Of a stretch of DNA of 64,000 bases, positions 11,878 to 23,933 are shown piece after piece (the first letter of the stretch is position 1; each line of letters starts with the position of its first letter). This DNA is from Pontederia crassipes. Its lineage: Eukaryota > Streptophyta > Magnoliopsida > Commelinales > Pontederiaceae. Location: positions 35,400,768 through 35,464,767 of the forward strand of contig CM060183.1 of NCBI GenBank assembly GCA_030549335.1, in the 5' to 3' direction. Under the pieces are notes generated by a model. The model did not search any database. It was given only the letters and a program-made list of their open reading frames with translations, and was not told where the DNA came from. The position numbers and the translations under genes were made by a program.

Positions 11878-13100
11878 CACTACAAAATCTGTCGCAATTT
11901 GTGATGAATTTTGCGACGGATTGAAATCCGTCGGGACGACCGACAGTTACAGCCGTCAAAAATAAAAATAATAAATTATGTAATATATTATATTATTATT
12001 TTATTTTTCGACGATTAGGAACATCGAAAGTTTCAACGGATATCTATCCGTCGCAATTTTCGACGGTCCTGACCGTCGGTATATAATATAAGGAGTATTT
12101 TATTAATATAATTAGCGATACTCCAAACCGTCATAATTTTTTACGATCCTGACCGTCGGTAAGTAAAAAATAATATAACATAAGGAGTCTTTTGTTAATA
12201 TAATTAGTGACAGTCCAGACCGTCAAAATTTTCGACGGTGTAGACCATCAGTAAACTAAAAAATATATTCTATATATGTAAGTAGTATTTTATTATTATA
12301 ATTAAATAATTTCCGACAGTCTCGACCGTAAGTGACTTTAAAAATAATTAAATATTATATTCAAATATATCATAATAATATATATTATTAATATTTCTTA
12401 AGTTTTTGACGATCATGACCGTCGATAATTAAAAAATCACTCTCCCGCTGCTTCTTTTTTCATTATATATATATATATCATCTTTCCCATCTTTCTCTCT
12501 CTCCACTCTCTACTTCTTTCCCTCTCTCCTCTCTCTCTCTCCCTCTCTTATTTTGCCAGCGCGACAACCTCTCGGACGATGATCCACCGGCGACCCTCTC
12601 TCTCTCCAGCTCGGTCTCCGGCTCTAGCACCCTCTCCGTTCGGACGCCAGCTGCCGGATCCGGCCGCCTCACAATCCGGATCCGGGTGGCCGGATCTACC
12701 GCTGGCAGCACCAGGTGGTCGATCCGTCGGCCGACTGTACCAGGGCCTCTTGGCGGCTGCCAAATGTTTTTATATTATAAAAATCTATTGCGACGGTTGT
12801 CACCTTTGAAACTTTCGACGGTTGTGACCGCCGAGGTTTTTCCATGGTTGCTACCGTCGGAATGTTTCGATGGTTGTCGCCGCCGGAACGTTTCGGTGAT
12901 TACGACCGTCGGAGTTTTCCAGCCGTTATAACCGTCAAAACTTTCGAGAATTTTTTTGAGCCGTCGAAAATGGATTTGCGAGGCCTTTTTTTCGACTGAA
13001 CGGATTCGTCGGTAAATCCATTTGAAAGAGAAGTTTCAGATGATTTTCTTAAATTTTCAGACGGTTTGGACCGTATGATAAAATCACTTTTCTTGTAATG
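11878..13100. mobile_element. CACTA miniature element (1223 bp), older copy
   Basis: Diverged duplicate of 7622-8846: starts CACTACAAAATCTGTCGC and ends TTTTCTTGTAATG. The right flank is TCT, and the left flank has become CCT beside a C-run. The end base change (GTAATG for GTAGTG) is a useful marker, since it reappears in the chimeric element of unit 2. Confidence 0.85.
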
Positions 13101-14488
13101 TCTCTTTTGGTGGTCTTTAGGATTCTACATGTTCGTAAAAAAAGCGCAAATTTTTTTTTTTTGGTAGTGACGTATGTAGCTGGAGCATGATCAAGACAAC
13201 TAGATGAGTATGCGCTGTCAGGATGATGGATGAGTGAATGACATGGAATGACTCCTCCATGCACGTAGAGATGTTTCATCACAATGGGTTAGTGATCGAC
13301 AATTGATTCATCACACAATAGGCTGAGCACAAGGCATCTGCTGAATTGATGTTGATGACGTTGACTACTTGTGAGTGCTTCCACCACTTCTGCCAAGCAT
13401 GATTGTCCTCGAGGGGACCATGAGATGTTCAAAGTATTGTCCTTGGAGGTTAGAATGTTTTCTCGGTTGTTAAGGTGACGTTTAATACGGTTAGATGGGT
13501 TTTTTGTGGCTTGTACGTCGTCTTTAATGACGAAACTTTGCATGCATGTACTTTGAAATGCATGGTGTCCTAAGATCATTGACGCTGACGTGAGGTCGAT
13601 TTCTTACAGGGCAGGCGAGGATGATCTGAACCGTCTTTAAATATTGTCGGAGGATTGTGTCACTGGCATGTGTTTTGGGAGTGGGAACATGTTATATGTT
13701 GTGACCACGTAATTATTTCTCCTCATGTTAATCTAAATAATATTGGATGACTACCGCACCTTGTGTATGTGGTCATCCTCTCTTCTTGCAAGGAAAAAAA
13801 AAATACAATGTTGTTCTACCTCAAAAAAGTTGTAGATTGTGATGTCACCTCAATTTGACTCCGAGGGAATCTGGCATAAAGGTGATGAAGCTATCTCTAA
13901 TTATCTGTTGGGTATAAAGTTATTATCACGGTGTTGCAAAACATTATATATATATGGATTGTAACTTTTACGAATTAATGATGCAGAAGGAATCAGCCAT
14001 CTAATGGATAATAATACAAGGCTTATGCAAAAGTGGTATACTACAATTAATTGTTGGCAACCGTTGCCTGGTTTTATGTCGATTAAATCTTTCGTGATGA
14101 TGCACGGAGAACTAATTTATGATGAGATCAATGTGATGTGACTGCCCAAGCATATGATAATCATGTCATAATTTCTGGCGTGCCGAAGCTTACTGGTACC
14201 AACACAATCATCATACATTTCTCACCTCTTTGATCTCTGATAGCATGTGATCGGAAAAGCTTCCATTTTATTGATAACCAGCAATACATTTATATGTACC
14301 ATTATACTAAATACTTATCATATATGTGCGCGTATATTAATTATGTATTGCATGTTCTTGTTCTTTCTCTTATTGCCATAACCAGCTTTGCTTTGCATAA
14401 GCAAAGCGTCCACTTCTTAGGCTTTTAGCAGAGCTCGCTATCATGCATACTGCAGCAAGCAGGGAGATGAGCTTAATTAATTAATTAT
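13101..14488. other. FT1 downstream region
   Basis: DNA 3' of the FT-like gene, repeated almost unchanged at 25136-26520. It holds one unrecognised open frame (13289-13579, minus) and a short hairpin near 14381-14410 (TTTGCTTTGCATAAGCAAAG). No further gene is supported. Confidence 0.6.
13289..13579 (-). CDS. Unrecognised 96-codon open frame
   Basis: A 96-codon frame downstream of the FT-like gene on the same strand. No signal peptide, membrane segment or domain is recognised. The composition is Ser/Arg/His-rich. An unchanged-length copy is at 25321-25611 and a broken partial copy near 9020-9262. Its survival in the two units is explained by their recent origin and does not by itself argue for coding function. 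It could equally be an exon fragment of a lost gene or chance. Confidence 0.2.
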   Translation of the reverse strand: MILGHHAFQSTCMQSFVIKDDVQATKNPSNRIKRHLNNRENILTSKDNTLNISWSPRGQSCLAEVVEALTSSQRHQHQFSRCLVLSLLCDESIVDH

Positions 14489-15619
14489 TTAGCTTGGGTA
14501 CATTCTCCTCCCTCCACAGCCCGCTTCCCTGCGGCAGTTGAAGTAGACGGCAGCGACAGGAGCGCCGAGGTTGTAGAGCTCCGCGAACTCTCTGGTACTG
14601 AAGTTTTGGCGCCACTGCGGCGCGTACACCGTCTGCCGGCCAAGTTGCTCGAACAGCACGATCACGAAGCGGTGTATTCCCATGCTCGGCCGCGGACTCT
14701 CGTAGCAGATTACTTCGCTACCTTCAAACATGTATGCAGGTTGATATGAACTCAATTGATTGATATGAACTGTACGAGGAAGAAGAAGAAGAAGAACCTA
14801 CCAAAGTTTGGTGAAGTTGTTGCAGGAATGTCTGTAACCATCCTGATTCATTCATTAATGGAACAGTTGGTCAGCATATAGTGCAACCTCTTGTATCGTC
14901 ATAGCTACTTGGATCACAAATAATGCTACTATATACGGAAGTTATTACTATAATAAGATCGTTGATCGATATATCTCTGCACGTCTTTAATTAGTTTCAG
15001 TCTACACGTTCATGGCGAGAAGCTTAATTTCTAGGACACGGTGTTAATTTCCTTATTTCAGGCATCAGCAGTGTGATAGTTAGGTAGGATAAATCTAAAA
15101 GTGCATAGTGTAATATATTCACAATTAGTTACCAATGTAAATATTCTCGAAGACTTGGATTGCTTGGACTAGGTGCATCAGGGTCCACCATGATCTGCAG
15201 TACCACATATAAAAGGAAAATTGATTTTTCTTTTGTTTTGTTGAAGGAAATGAATAAACGTACACAAATATTATGTCGAAGTATCTCTAGCTAGCTATAC
15301 AGTTGATCAAAAGGTTCATCGTAAATATACGTATATATATACTGAAGAAGGTGTATCTGTAAAACTAAGGCGTTTATATGTATGCATGCATGCGTGCATG
15401 CATGTATAGATATAGTATATATACCAAAGTGTAGAAGGTCCTGAGATCGTCGCCTCCCACTTGAACCCTCGGTTGGCTGACGACCTCAGAAGGCTTAAAA
15501 TCGCGTCCATTGGTGACGTCCTTGGCTGCGTACCTCGCTCTCAGGCTCACACATCTGCTGAAGGGATCCAAGACATCCCCCACCACCCTCCCCACCACCA
15601 ATGGATCACTCTCTTCCAT
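14489..15619 (-). CDS. FT: FT-like florigen, PEBP family (copy 1)
   Basis: Phosphatidylethanolamine-binding-family protein of the FLOWERING LOCUS T type. In known plants FT moves from leaf phloem to the shoot apex and acts with 14-3-3 proteins and the bZIP factor FD to trigger flowering. Four exons by GT-AG reading: 15425-15619, 15133-15194, 14802-14842 and 14489-14721 (195, 62, 41 and 233 bp). The middle sizes are the classic FT ones. The product is 176 residues. Visible marks: [15 protein letters not shown] near the start, [10 protein letters not shown] (69-78), GIHR (114-117), Tyr83 and Gln138 (equivalents of Arabidopsis Tyr85 and Gln140, the FT rather than TFL1 state). The 14-3-3 contact residues Arg60, Pro92, Phe99 and Arg128 are kept. 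Odd: residue 135 is Gln where FT has Gly (YAPQW), and Glu124 replaces Arg/Gln. The frame is intact, with a good ATG and stop. An activator role is likely but not certain because of Gln135. Confidence 0.95.
15381..15404. promoter_or_regulatory. CATGCATG (RY-like) cluster in FT intron 1
   Basis: Overlapping CATGCATG/TGCATGCA words within 24 bp of the first intron. CATGCA is the RY motif read by plant B3-domain regulators, some of which are known to repress FT in Arabidopsis. The word is also simple alternating sequence, so function is only a possibility. The copy-2 equivalent is 27413-27436. Confidence 0.35.
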
Positions 15620-15755
15620 GGTTTCAGGAGATCAACAAAAAAGTGCACGTGCCTATTATATAGAAAAGCCTGCCCAAGAGCACTTCCAGTGCGATCTATA
15701 TATTATATCCTACTTCTGAGTTCTGCCTGTGGGTAGCTTCGCTGCCTTACATTAC

Positions 15756-15765
15756 CTATATATAG
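15756..15765 (-). promoter_or_regulatory. TATA box of FT copy 1
   Basis: CTATATATAG on the minus strand about 137 bp before the ATG, followed by a GC-moderate leader. It would give a 5' leader of roughly 100 nt. A GA microsatellite (15785-15806) lies just upstream. Identified by pattern and distance only. Confidence 0.6.
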
Positions 15766-15806
15766 AGTCGAGTCGACCAGAGGCAGAGAAAGAGAGAGAG
15801 AGAGAG

Positions 15807-16624
15807 GTGAGGGATCTGCATGACTTTCAACAATATTTTCTCCTGCAGTAGATCAGAGTTTCTTGAAGAATCCGCTTTATATTGCCTTTCAAGTTGCATT
15901 CACCATTGTGGTGTTCCACAGCTTAGGTGATAGGCCCCCGTTTATTCTTTCCCCTTTATTTTGTACTGCGCAATTATTTTCCGAATCGGATTCACTCCTA
16001 GATAAGCATATGGTGCATACATGCATGTTTGCTAATGAAGTAATATATCCAACTAACTAATTCGAAGATATAAAAAAAAATGTTAGTGCTAAACTTTATT
16101 TCAGATCATTAACTAACAATAATTAATTTCTCAAAAATATATAATTTATTTCCTTTAACGCCCCCTCACTTTTTTCGCTATCTGATCCTAAACTATAAAC
16201 TTACAAATTTTAGTCATCAAATTTATCTAAATTTGACACTTAGATCCTTTTGTTAAATTTTAACTAAATTTTATTAAATTTAATTGTGAAAAGTCCTTTT
16301 TACTCTTGGAATTAATGAACATGCTGCCCATTAAAATGGGTAGCATTATGCTCCCTACATCTAATAGTTTTCTTTCCCTGCCCAAAATCGAACTGGTCCT
16401 CATCAACGTCGCCAAACAATCTCCACTGTTTGAAGTCACCGCTGCCTTGAATGACCTTGCTGAAGCCTACGCTGTCGAACGACCTCATCGCACAATTACG
16501 AAGAGGTGCTTTCTTCCTTTATTCTTCTGAAATGTGAGGAACCTTTGCTTGTCTTCCATTTTATTTTGGTGCATAATTAAGCTTCTAATTAAAAAAAAGT
16601 GAAAATATAGTGCCGTCTAAAAAC
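15807..16624. other. FT1 proximal upstream region
   Basis: Intergenic DNA upstream of FT copy 1. 16145-16370 is a Mutator-like terminal arm, related in reverse complement to 1320-1735. 16306-16530 is an open frame of 74 codons that I do not recognise. 16541-16616 is shared with 6587-6660 and 10843-10925. The copy-2 equivalent is 27839-28656. Confidence 0.5.
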
Positions 16625-17142
16625 TAGTTACCTAAAATCCGGCAAGATCGGTCTGATTGGACCAATGTCGGATGGTCAAAATAATTTGCGGATAATCTCA
16701 AACTTATTCTTGAGGTTGATTTGTTTTTTATTCGATCAAATTCAATTAAAATTCGAATTCAATAGGTTGATCCGACAAGTTTGGATGATCCGGTCGAGTC
16801 AAATTGAAAAAAAATAATAATTAGGACAAAAAATTAAAAAAATTTAAGATACATTACTTGCATATTTATAATTACAAAAAATCATCTTGTATGTAATAAC
16901 TATTTAGTTAATACTTAGTTTCTTATATTATTTGACTTTTAAACTATTTTATTTAAATTTATTATAATTTATTGTATTTGTTATGCATCTTACCAAACAT
17001 TAAAAATATGAGAGAAAAATATTTAACATATTTTTACCATTTTTTTATTAAGTTATAATATATGGTTCAACCTAGTCTGATAAGTTCAACTTGACTCAAT
17101 CATCAATCTGAATCGATGACCGGATCGAATTTTACGACATTG
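16625..17142. mobile_element. hAT-like miniature element (518 bp) upstream of FT1
   Basis: Left end TAGTTACCTAAAATCCGG and right end TTTTACGACATTG form imperfect inverted repeats. Flanks CTAAAAAC (16617-16624) and TTAAAAAC (17143-17150) are an 8-bp target duplication with one mismatch, as expected for hAT. The inner part is AT-rich and has no open frame. It lies about 1.0-1.5 kb upstream of the FT ATG. Confidence 0.82.
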
Positions 17143-17669
17143 TTAAAAACGTAAAACCTATATTTTTTTCATTAAGCATTAACAAATTTTTAAAATAAAA
17201 GGTGCACGAACTCTATTATCAAAGATTTTAGAATCGTCCTTATACAAAAACAAGGATTAAAAAAAGTTTTTATTAGTCAAATTATTAACACAATTTGTAA
17301 CTCCATTTGCTTCCCCATAAATGTGTATGAAAGAAAAAGTTTGCAATCCCCTGTCCTTATTAGTTAGTGGACTAAGAAAACAAATTGGGCTATGACAAAT
17401 TGGGTGAGCTCAAAATCAATTTTGAGATGCAAATTAACATTCGTCATTACAAGTACGACCTAATTCTCAAATTAGGCTAATTAGGTCGTTCATATGAAGA
17501 CCAAAGAGTAAGCAAATCATTTCGCCAATTGGGAATTGAGTTTCCTCTGTAGAAATGGGATTCCCCAACCCAATTTGTACTACATGAAGTCTGATCATGA
17601 CAATTAATGAAGACAATTTAATTGTCCTTAGAAACAGAATATAAATGCTGGTGGCTTAACCATTACCTT
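17143..17669. other. FT1 distal upstream region
   Basis: AT-rich DNA without a gene. An inverted pair around 17460-17490 (GACCTAATTC and AATTAGGTC) is visible. The equivalent in unit 2 is 29175-29687. Confidence 0.5.
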
Positions 17670-17923
17670 TTAAAAAAAAAAGATTCCACCAACAGATGTA
17701 ATAACCAACAGTGCACACAAAAATTGTAGGAGGTCCTGAGAAGGCTCATCCCTCCAAAATACATCAACATAAGAGACTAATCGACTATTATTAGCAATAT
17801 AATTAACAGCTTGATTTGCTTTCCTATAAATATGTCTAATTTCAAGGTATTCAAAATTGTCTATAGTGTTCCAAATGTCAAACATAACATTTCTGATCTT
17901 CCAAGGAAAAGATGCCTTTTTGT
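17670..17923 (-). pseudogene. LINE RNase H-like fragment, cut by duplication
   Basis: Minus-strand frame with HIYRKANQAVNYIANNSR, the signature of the RNase H-like tail found in plant L1-type LINE proteins. It is cut at 17923 by the junction with unit 2. Nothing else of the LINE is present here. Confidence 0.6.
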
Positions 17924-17927
17924 CTTC

Positions 17928-19381
17928 AAATTTAAATAAGTTCGGAGAATAAAATTTGTAAATTTATAGTTTAGGGTTAGATGTGAAAAAAGGTTATAGT
18001 TTAGGAGATGTTAAAGGAAAACTGAAATAACCAAATAATTAATCTGAACATTGTATTGTATATGTTAAACAGGTTGCTTGGGTTCTAATCCAATTCGAAG
18101 TTAAGGGTGGTGTCACCCAGCTCGATATAATTGATTTGATCACCGATACCAAGTAATGATCGAGCCTCCAATTTTCCATCAGTTACAAATTAAAACCCTC
18201 ACAAGTTTTGTGGGTAAGAAATAATTAAACTATATACCTTTTATAGACCAACAAGCTTTTCAAAGAAAGGTTGGGCAATAACAAATCTGCTCATGAATCT
18301 TTATTCTGAAAATGAAATGGCAGACCAAAAGGAAATCTGCTCATGAACCGTGGCGCCCCTCTCGGTTCGGTGGAACCAAGATGTTGAAATCAGGTCACGC
18401 GTGCGCCTGGTTCCAACATCTCAGTTCCACTCGCGTTTAAAAAATTAGGTGGAATCGAGGGCGCGGCCATAGGGGTTTATGTAGGCATCAATGTGGTGCA
18501 CATGTGAAAGGAGAGAACTTCTTTGAGCTTAGTTTTAAGTATATGTATAATAAGAAGATAAAATTAACTAATCGAGTTAAGTTATAATAATTCTCCAATT
18601 AAAGAGGTTTATGGATGAGAAAAAAAGACGAAAGGTCCTATTTTGTTACATACAAATATGTCAGAAATATTTAAGCGCTTAGTACAGACTAAAATAATTA
18701 AATCATAATAAATATAATGATGAATGAAGTAAAAAAGTTAAAAATACTTTTTTAAAAAAAAAGAAAAAAATAGAAAGAAAGAAAGAGAACTCGGAGTTGA
18801 GAATTTGGTACATATAAAGATAAAAAGAAAACAAATCATGCATGGGAATATATAATATGATCGATGTAGAAACAATGCTGAAGTAATCAGAATTCTTTTT
18901 TTTATCTTTTGTGGCGGCAAAAGGTGCATATCTTAATATATATGTACTATATATAGATATTGCTGCATGAGAGACTTGGATCGATGCCTTTTGGAGAGAT
19001 AGAGATACATCATGTCTCATTTTATCAGGAACAAAAGAATACTGCCAAAGCTTTTAATTAGGACCAGGCGATCGAACTAACCACAACTTTAATGTCTGTT
19101 CGTGCAATCGAGATTCTATTCGTAACATATGGAAGAGGATCAGGTTCTTGACTTCAACCAAGAACCATCATATGTGATTTCATGTACAGCATCAGCAGAT
19201 GTTCATCTGGATACCATCCTTGGTTCTCTGGAATAATGAACAGGAATACAAAATGGAGAAAGAAAAAGTTGGCGTTTTGCTTTGCCAATATATGCAGCAA
19301 ATTGAATTCGTGCATGCATTAGTTCATTATGTACCTATGCACAGGGCCGGCTCAACGATAAATAAATTAAGTACTTATCAC
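17928..19381. other. Non-coding part of unit 2
   Basis: Counterpart of 1616-3097, with about 1 percent differences and a deletion of about 25 bp near 18462 relative to unit 1. No gene is seen. Confidence 0.5.
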
Positions 19382-21866
19382 CACTACAAGAGAAACACAT
19401 CTAACGACGCAAATTTATGTTCTTATGGACACATTTTTTACATCTTTAAAAAGGTCATCTGCGCTTTCAAAAGCAACCTTATTCTTTGTGTCAAAAATAA
19501 TATTAGGGACGTAATATTTTATGTTGCTAACGTGCGTCTCAAATATTAAGACACTTACATTTCTGTCTCTAATCAACGTTGTTAAATTATAGACGCTATT
19601 TTCGGCATCGTCCACTTGCGACTCAATTTTAATGATGCAATTATGGGTGTCGTCAGTGGACGTCAGCAAGTTAAAGACAATTTAGTTTATGTTGTTAGCT
19701 TGCGCTGTTAACAAACTCACGTACACTTTTCAAAGTGTCCTTATTCTTGATGTCAAAAATTTTGAGACGCTAATATTTGCATCATTATCATGCGACACAA
19801 AAATGTAAAGACATTATTGTTTACGTTGTTAATTTGTGTTGTTAAATTGGATACGTTATTTGATTGTATCACTAGCGTCTCTAATGGAAGGACATTGTTA
19901 TTTGCATCATCAAGTGTTGCCAATTAAGAACGCTATAACAAGTGTCAAAAATAAATGTTGTAAATTTAAGTACACTTTTATTTCATTTTTTTAAAAACAT
20001 TTTTAAAAATGTCACATTCAAAAATTGGCACAAGCTAACAAATGTCCTTCATTGTCCTTTAAAGACGCATAATTGGCGTCTTAAACTATATTATTATTTT
20101 ATAAATATTAATTCATTATATCATTTAACATGCATATGGCACATATATATAATGATTTTGCAAACCAGACAAATAGAATATAAGCAAAAAGTCAATCTAG
20201 ATATCAAATTAAAAATTCTGAAGAATTTGTTACACGTATCACACACATCTAAAAAAAAGAAAAATATGATAGATCTAAAAATCTCTAATAGAAGACACTT
20301 GAAGCTTTATCATTCCCTTCAATCTTTAAGTTCTTTGGCCATGTTGCTGTTAAAAACAAAATGATAAATTTATAGGTATCAAATTGTACATTTAGTGTTA
20401 GTAATATACTTTTACATTATACAAATTGAAAAGTGCTTACTTGTGAATGTGATAATTCATCTATATTTACTCAGTTAAAATGTTATACTAGTGATGTTAT
20501 GGTGTCAATTTGAGCTTGCATAGTTGATATTTGTTGTCGATGATATTTGGTATCCTGTTGTGTGAGGAGCAAGTTGATGTGCACGTATTTTTTTACCTAT
20601 TGCAAATATATTCTAACAAAGAAAAAATTCATTCTCATAAGAATCATATTTACTTAAGTATTTGAGATATATGAAATTATTATCTTTCTTTTTTCAGAAA
20701 ACTAATAATGGATTGGGTCCATTAACTTCTTTCGGAGCTTGCTTGCTGCATTTAGTTATGACCTCCCATCAAGCATATGTTTTTCTTTGAGAATTTAGAA
20801 TCCATTAATCAACTTTAATATTAGGAAGAAGGACAAATTTTTCTTATAGCAAATGAATTAGCATATATACGAAACACGTAAAAAGTTAATACACATATTT
20901 ACAAATGAACTGTAACAACATTTTTAACATGTCATATTTAAAACAATCTAATATTTGTATCATGTCATATTAAAATAATCTAACATTTTTAACATGGCAT
21001 ATGAAAAAATATTAATTAAAAAAATAAGACATGTCAGATGAGAAACTATTAACAAAAATGAGAAATTTAAAAACTATGCGACTAAATGCAACGTCTCATC
21101 CCATAGTTCGCCAAAGGAGCGCAGAGAATCTCTGCGTCCGAGTAGGGGCACACGTCGTGCCCCAAAGGGGCGAGCGCTGCCCCTGCCTGAGCAGGGGCAC
21201 CCTCGTACGTCGTTGCTGGGGCGAGCACACCCCTCTTCTCACCTGAGCAGGGGCACCGCCGTGCGCCCCTGCTGGGGCGCACATTGCGTCTTGCGCCCCT
21301 AATCAGGCGAGTAGAGGGGCGCGCGTCACACCCCTTTGCTGGTCTGAGCAGGGGCGCGAGGTGTGCGTGACCCTCTGCTCACCCAGCAGGGGCGCACGAC
21401 GGTGCCCCTGCTCGAGGAGCAGAGGGGTGCGACACGTGCCCCTCTGCTGGCCTGGGCAGCGGCGCGCGCCCCTCTGCTCGCCCGAGCAGGGGCACCATCT
21501 TGCGCCCCTGCTGGGGTGAGCAGAGGGGTGCGCCACGCGCCCCTATAGGGGTGAGCAGAGGGGGCGCACGCCCCTCTCTGATCGTCAAAGAGCAGCGCGC
21601 TGATAGTTGACGAGCAGGCCGCGCACGATGACATGTGCCCTTGAGAGAAAAAAATATTAAAGGAAGAAGAAAGTACTCAAGAAGTTGAAGAAAGATAAGA
21701 ACTTACCCAAGAAGGAAGAATCACGTCAAGAAGAAATCTGTGCAAAAAAGATTTTAATGAAACTAATTTTATCAAGTTTGTTGTTAAGTGTTAGATAAGA
21801 TAAGATAACAATATATGAATCTTTTACTTAATAACATTACTTCTAAATATATAATTATAAATTTCG

Positions 21867-21897
<31 letters not shown>

Positions 21898-22479
21898 CTT
21901 TTACACATGAACGAATGAACAAATTATTTATGATTGTAAATGGATACTTGATCATCCTTGATTATATCAAAGGGCTTCAAATCATTAATAAGACATTATT
22001 TACCAAGTCTAAATTAATCGGATTTATATTTTAGTTTATTTAGAATTAAAATTAAAATGTATCAAGCTTAATAAATGTTTCATATGATATCTGAAAATGA
22101 TTTTAATTATATATCCAAAAAATAAAATATTGCTTTAAAATTTAAATGTATGATTTATAAAAAATAATGTGAAAGCAAAAACAAACGTCCCTATGATCAA
22201 ATATTATTGAGACGCAATAGAATTTGCGTAGCTAGCTAATTCAAATTATGAGATTCAAAACTAAAATATATTTATATTCTAAATTAAAACAGGGACACAA
22301 AATTATTGTGTCTTAAAATTTTAAAAAGTGGAACACTAGTTATATTTGCGTCCTTATTATTTTATAATAATAATAACATTATAAAAAACGTCCTTATAAG
22401 TGAACACTTTGTAGAGAATAAGGACACTTCAATTTGTGTCTTTAATTAAGCGCCCTTAAATAATTATGTTGTTGTAGTC
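19382..22479. mobile_element. Non-autonomous CACTA-like element, unit 2 copy
   Basis: Duplicate of 3098-6184 with the same termini (CACTACAAGAG and GTTGTAGTC) and the same flanking ATCAC (22480-22484 on the right). It carries a longer TA microsatellite near 21868-21896 and scattered point differences. Its GC-rich array is at about 21120-21640. It reached this place by segmental duplication, not by a second insertion, because its flanks match too. Confidence 0.75.
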
Positions 22480-22484
22480 ATCAC

Positions 22485-23933
22485 TCGTACTTTTAGATCT
22501 AACTAATTCAAATAGTATTTTGCCTATTCTTCTCTTTTTTTGTGTGTGTGATCAATAATATTATTTTTTCCGCTTTAATCCTTCGAATATGTATGTATGT
22601 ATGTGTTATTAATTAGTTTGGGCTATAGGTACACGTGAATGAATCTATCCTGATGGTGAGAGCGTTCCACTGCAAGAGAGAGAAAGTGAAGGGTTCACGA
22701 ATCTAGTTAACCCAATCCCTATGGAATATAAGATACCACGTTGGCCTTGGTAAAAGGTTAAAACCTCGTGACCATTTAAATTTTTTTCCCATTTTCGGAT
22801 AATGTTTGGAAAATATCAGATACGTAATAATGTGCTCGACGTGTACGTCATGAAAGAACAAATGAATGCAATGGGTATAGGAACCTTTGCTTGTCTTCCA
22901 TTTTATTTTGGTGCATAATTAAGCTTCTAATTAAAAAAAGTAAAAATATAGTGTTGTCTAAAAACTAGTTACCTAAAATCCGACTGGATCGGACTGATTG
23001 AACCAATGTCTGGTCTTCAAAATAATTTGCGAATAATCTCAAACTTGTCCTTAAGATTGATTTATTTTTATTCGATCAAATACAATTAAAATTCGAATTT
23101 AGTAGGTCAATCCGACGAGTTTGAATTATCTGGTCGAATCAAATTGAAAATAAATAATTAGGACAAAAAATTAAAAATTTTAAGATGCATTACTTGCATA
23201 TTTATAATTATAAAAAAATCATCTTATATGTAATAACTATTTAGTTAATACTTAGTTTCTTATATTATTTTACTTTTAAGCTATTTTATTTAAATTTATT
23301 ATAATAGAACAGTAAGGATCAATTTTGACATACTAGAGCCTATAAAAAGAGTGTCACATATAGAAACAAAAGCATATATTCAAGTCTTGAAAAAAACTTC
23401 AAGTTATCAAAAGAAAACATTTTCCTTAAAGTTTTCATTTTAAGTTTTCTCTTCTTTATCTCTTCTCCTCTTGTGAGCTTAGCATTGTAAAAGAAATAAA
23501 CATTTTATTTAGAAAAATACTGAGCTCCTGTGTAAAAGATGTTCTAAATTTTACATCTTAAGAGAGAGAAAAGATTAACTTCATTGGAGGAGAGGTGAGT
23601 CTTACCTCTCGAAGCGGAGAAAAGGTAGTGGTGTAAAGGATTTTTTTCTTCCTTGCCTCAATTGGAACAAAAGAAGAATTCTACTGAAATCTCCGACACT
23701 ATCGAAGTCGATAAGTCGGAGCGGAGACGTATGTCAAAGTGTGGCTGAACCTCGTCAACAACCACCGCGTTCATTGTATTTGAATTCTTTCTTTCTCTCA
23801 TATTGTGTTTGATATGATCTGAGTTGTATTATTTTTAAAAGGATCAACGAATCGATTTTAAACTTCCACGACGAATTTCGTGAAATTAATAGTTTTGTTT
23901 CAAACACAAACCCCCCCCCCCCACACTACAGAA
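22485..23933. other. Non-coding part of unit 2, before chimeric CACTA
   Basis: Counterpart of 6190-7621, including the truncated hAT relative at 22966-23305. It ends in a C-run (about 23911-23932) longer than in the other copies. Confidence 0.5.

Larger units (their letters stand above)
9263..13530. repeat. Older tandem duplication, copy 2
   Basis: Diverged copy of 2572-9262. It lacks the 3.1-kb CACTA insertion of copy 1 and has its own 801-bp hAT insertion (9708-10508). From 13530 it runs on without a break into the region downstream of the FT-like gene. This segment is missing from unit 2. Confidence 0.8.
1616..17923. repeat. Segmental tandem duplication, unit 1
   Basis: This 16.3-kb block recurs head to tail as 17926-29956. 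Matching landmarks have an offset of about 16.29 kb from the left edge to about position 8800. From about 13130 to the right edge the offset is 12032. The left edge lies in the Mutator-like arm. The right edge (TTTTTGT at 17923) lies in a LINE RNase H fragment that continues only in unit 2. Two bases (CT, 17924-17925) sit at the junction, which looks like end joining rather than recombination between long repeats. Confidence 0.93.

Noticed and set aside
16306-16530. 74-codon plus-strand frame upstream of FT (also 28338-28562)
   Set aside because: Starts inside a Mutator-like arm, matches no family known to me, and identity between units only reflects their recent origin.
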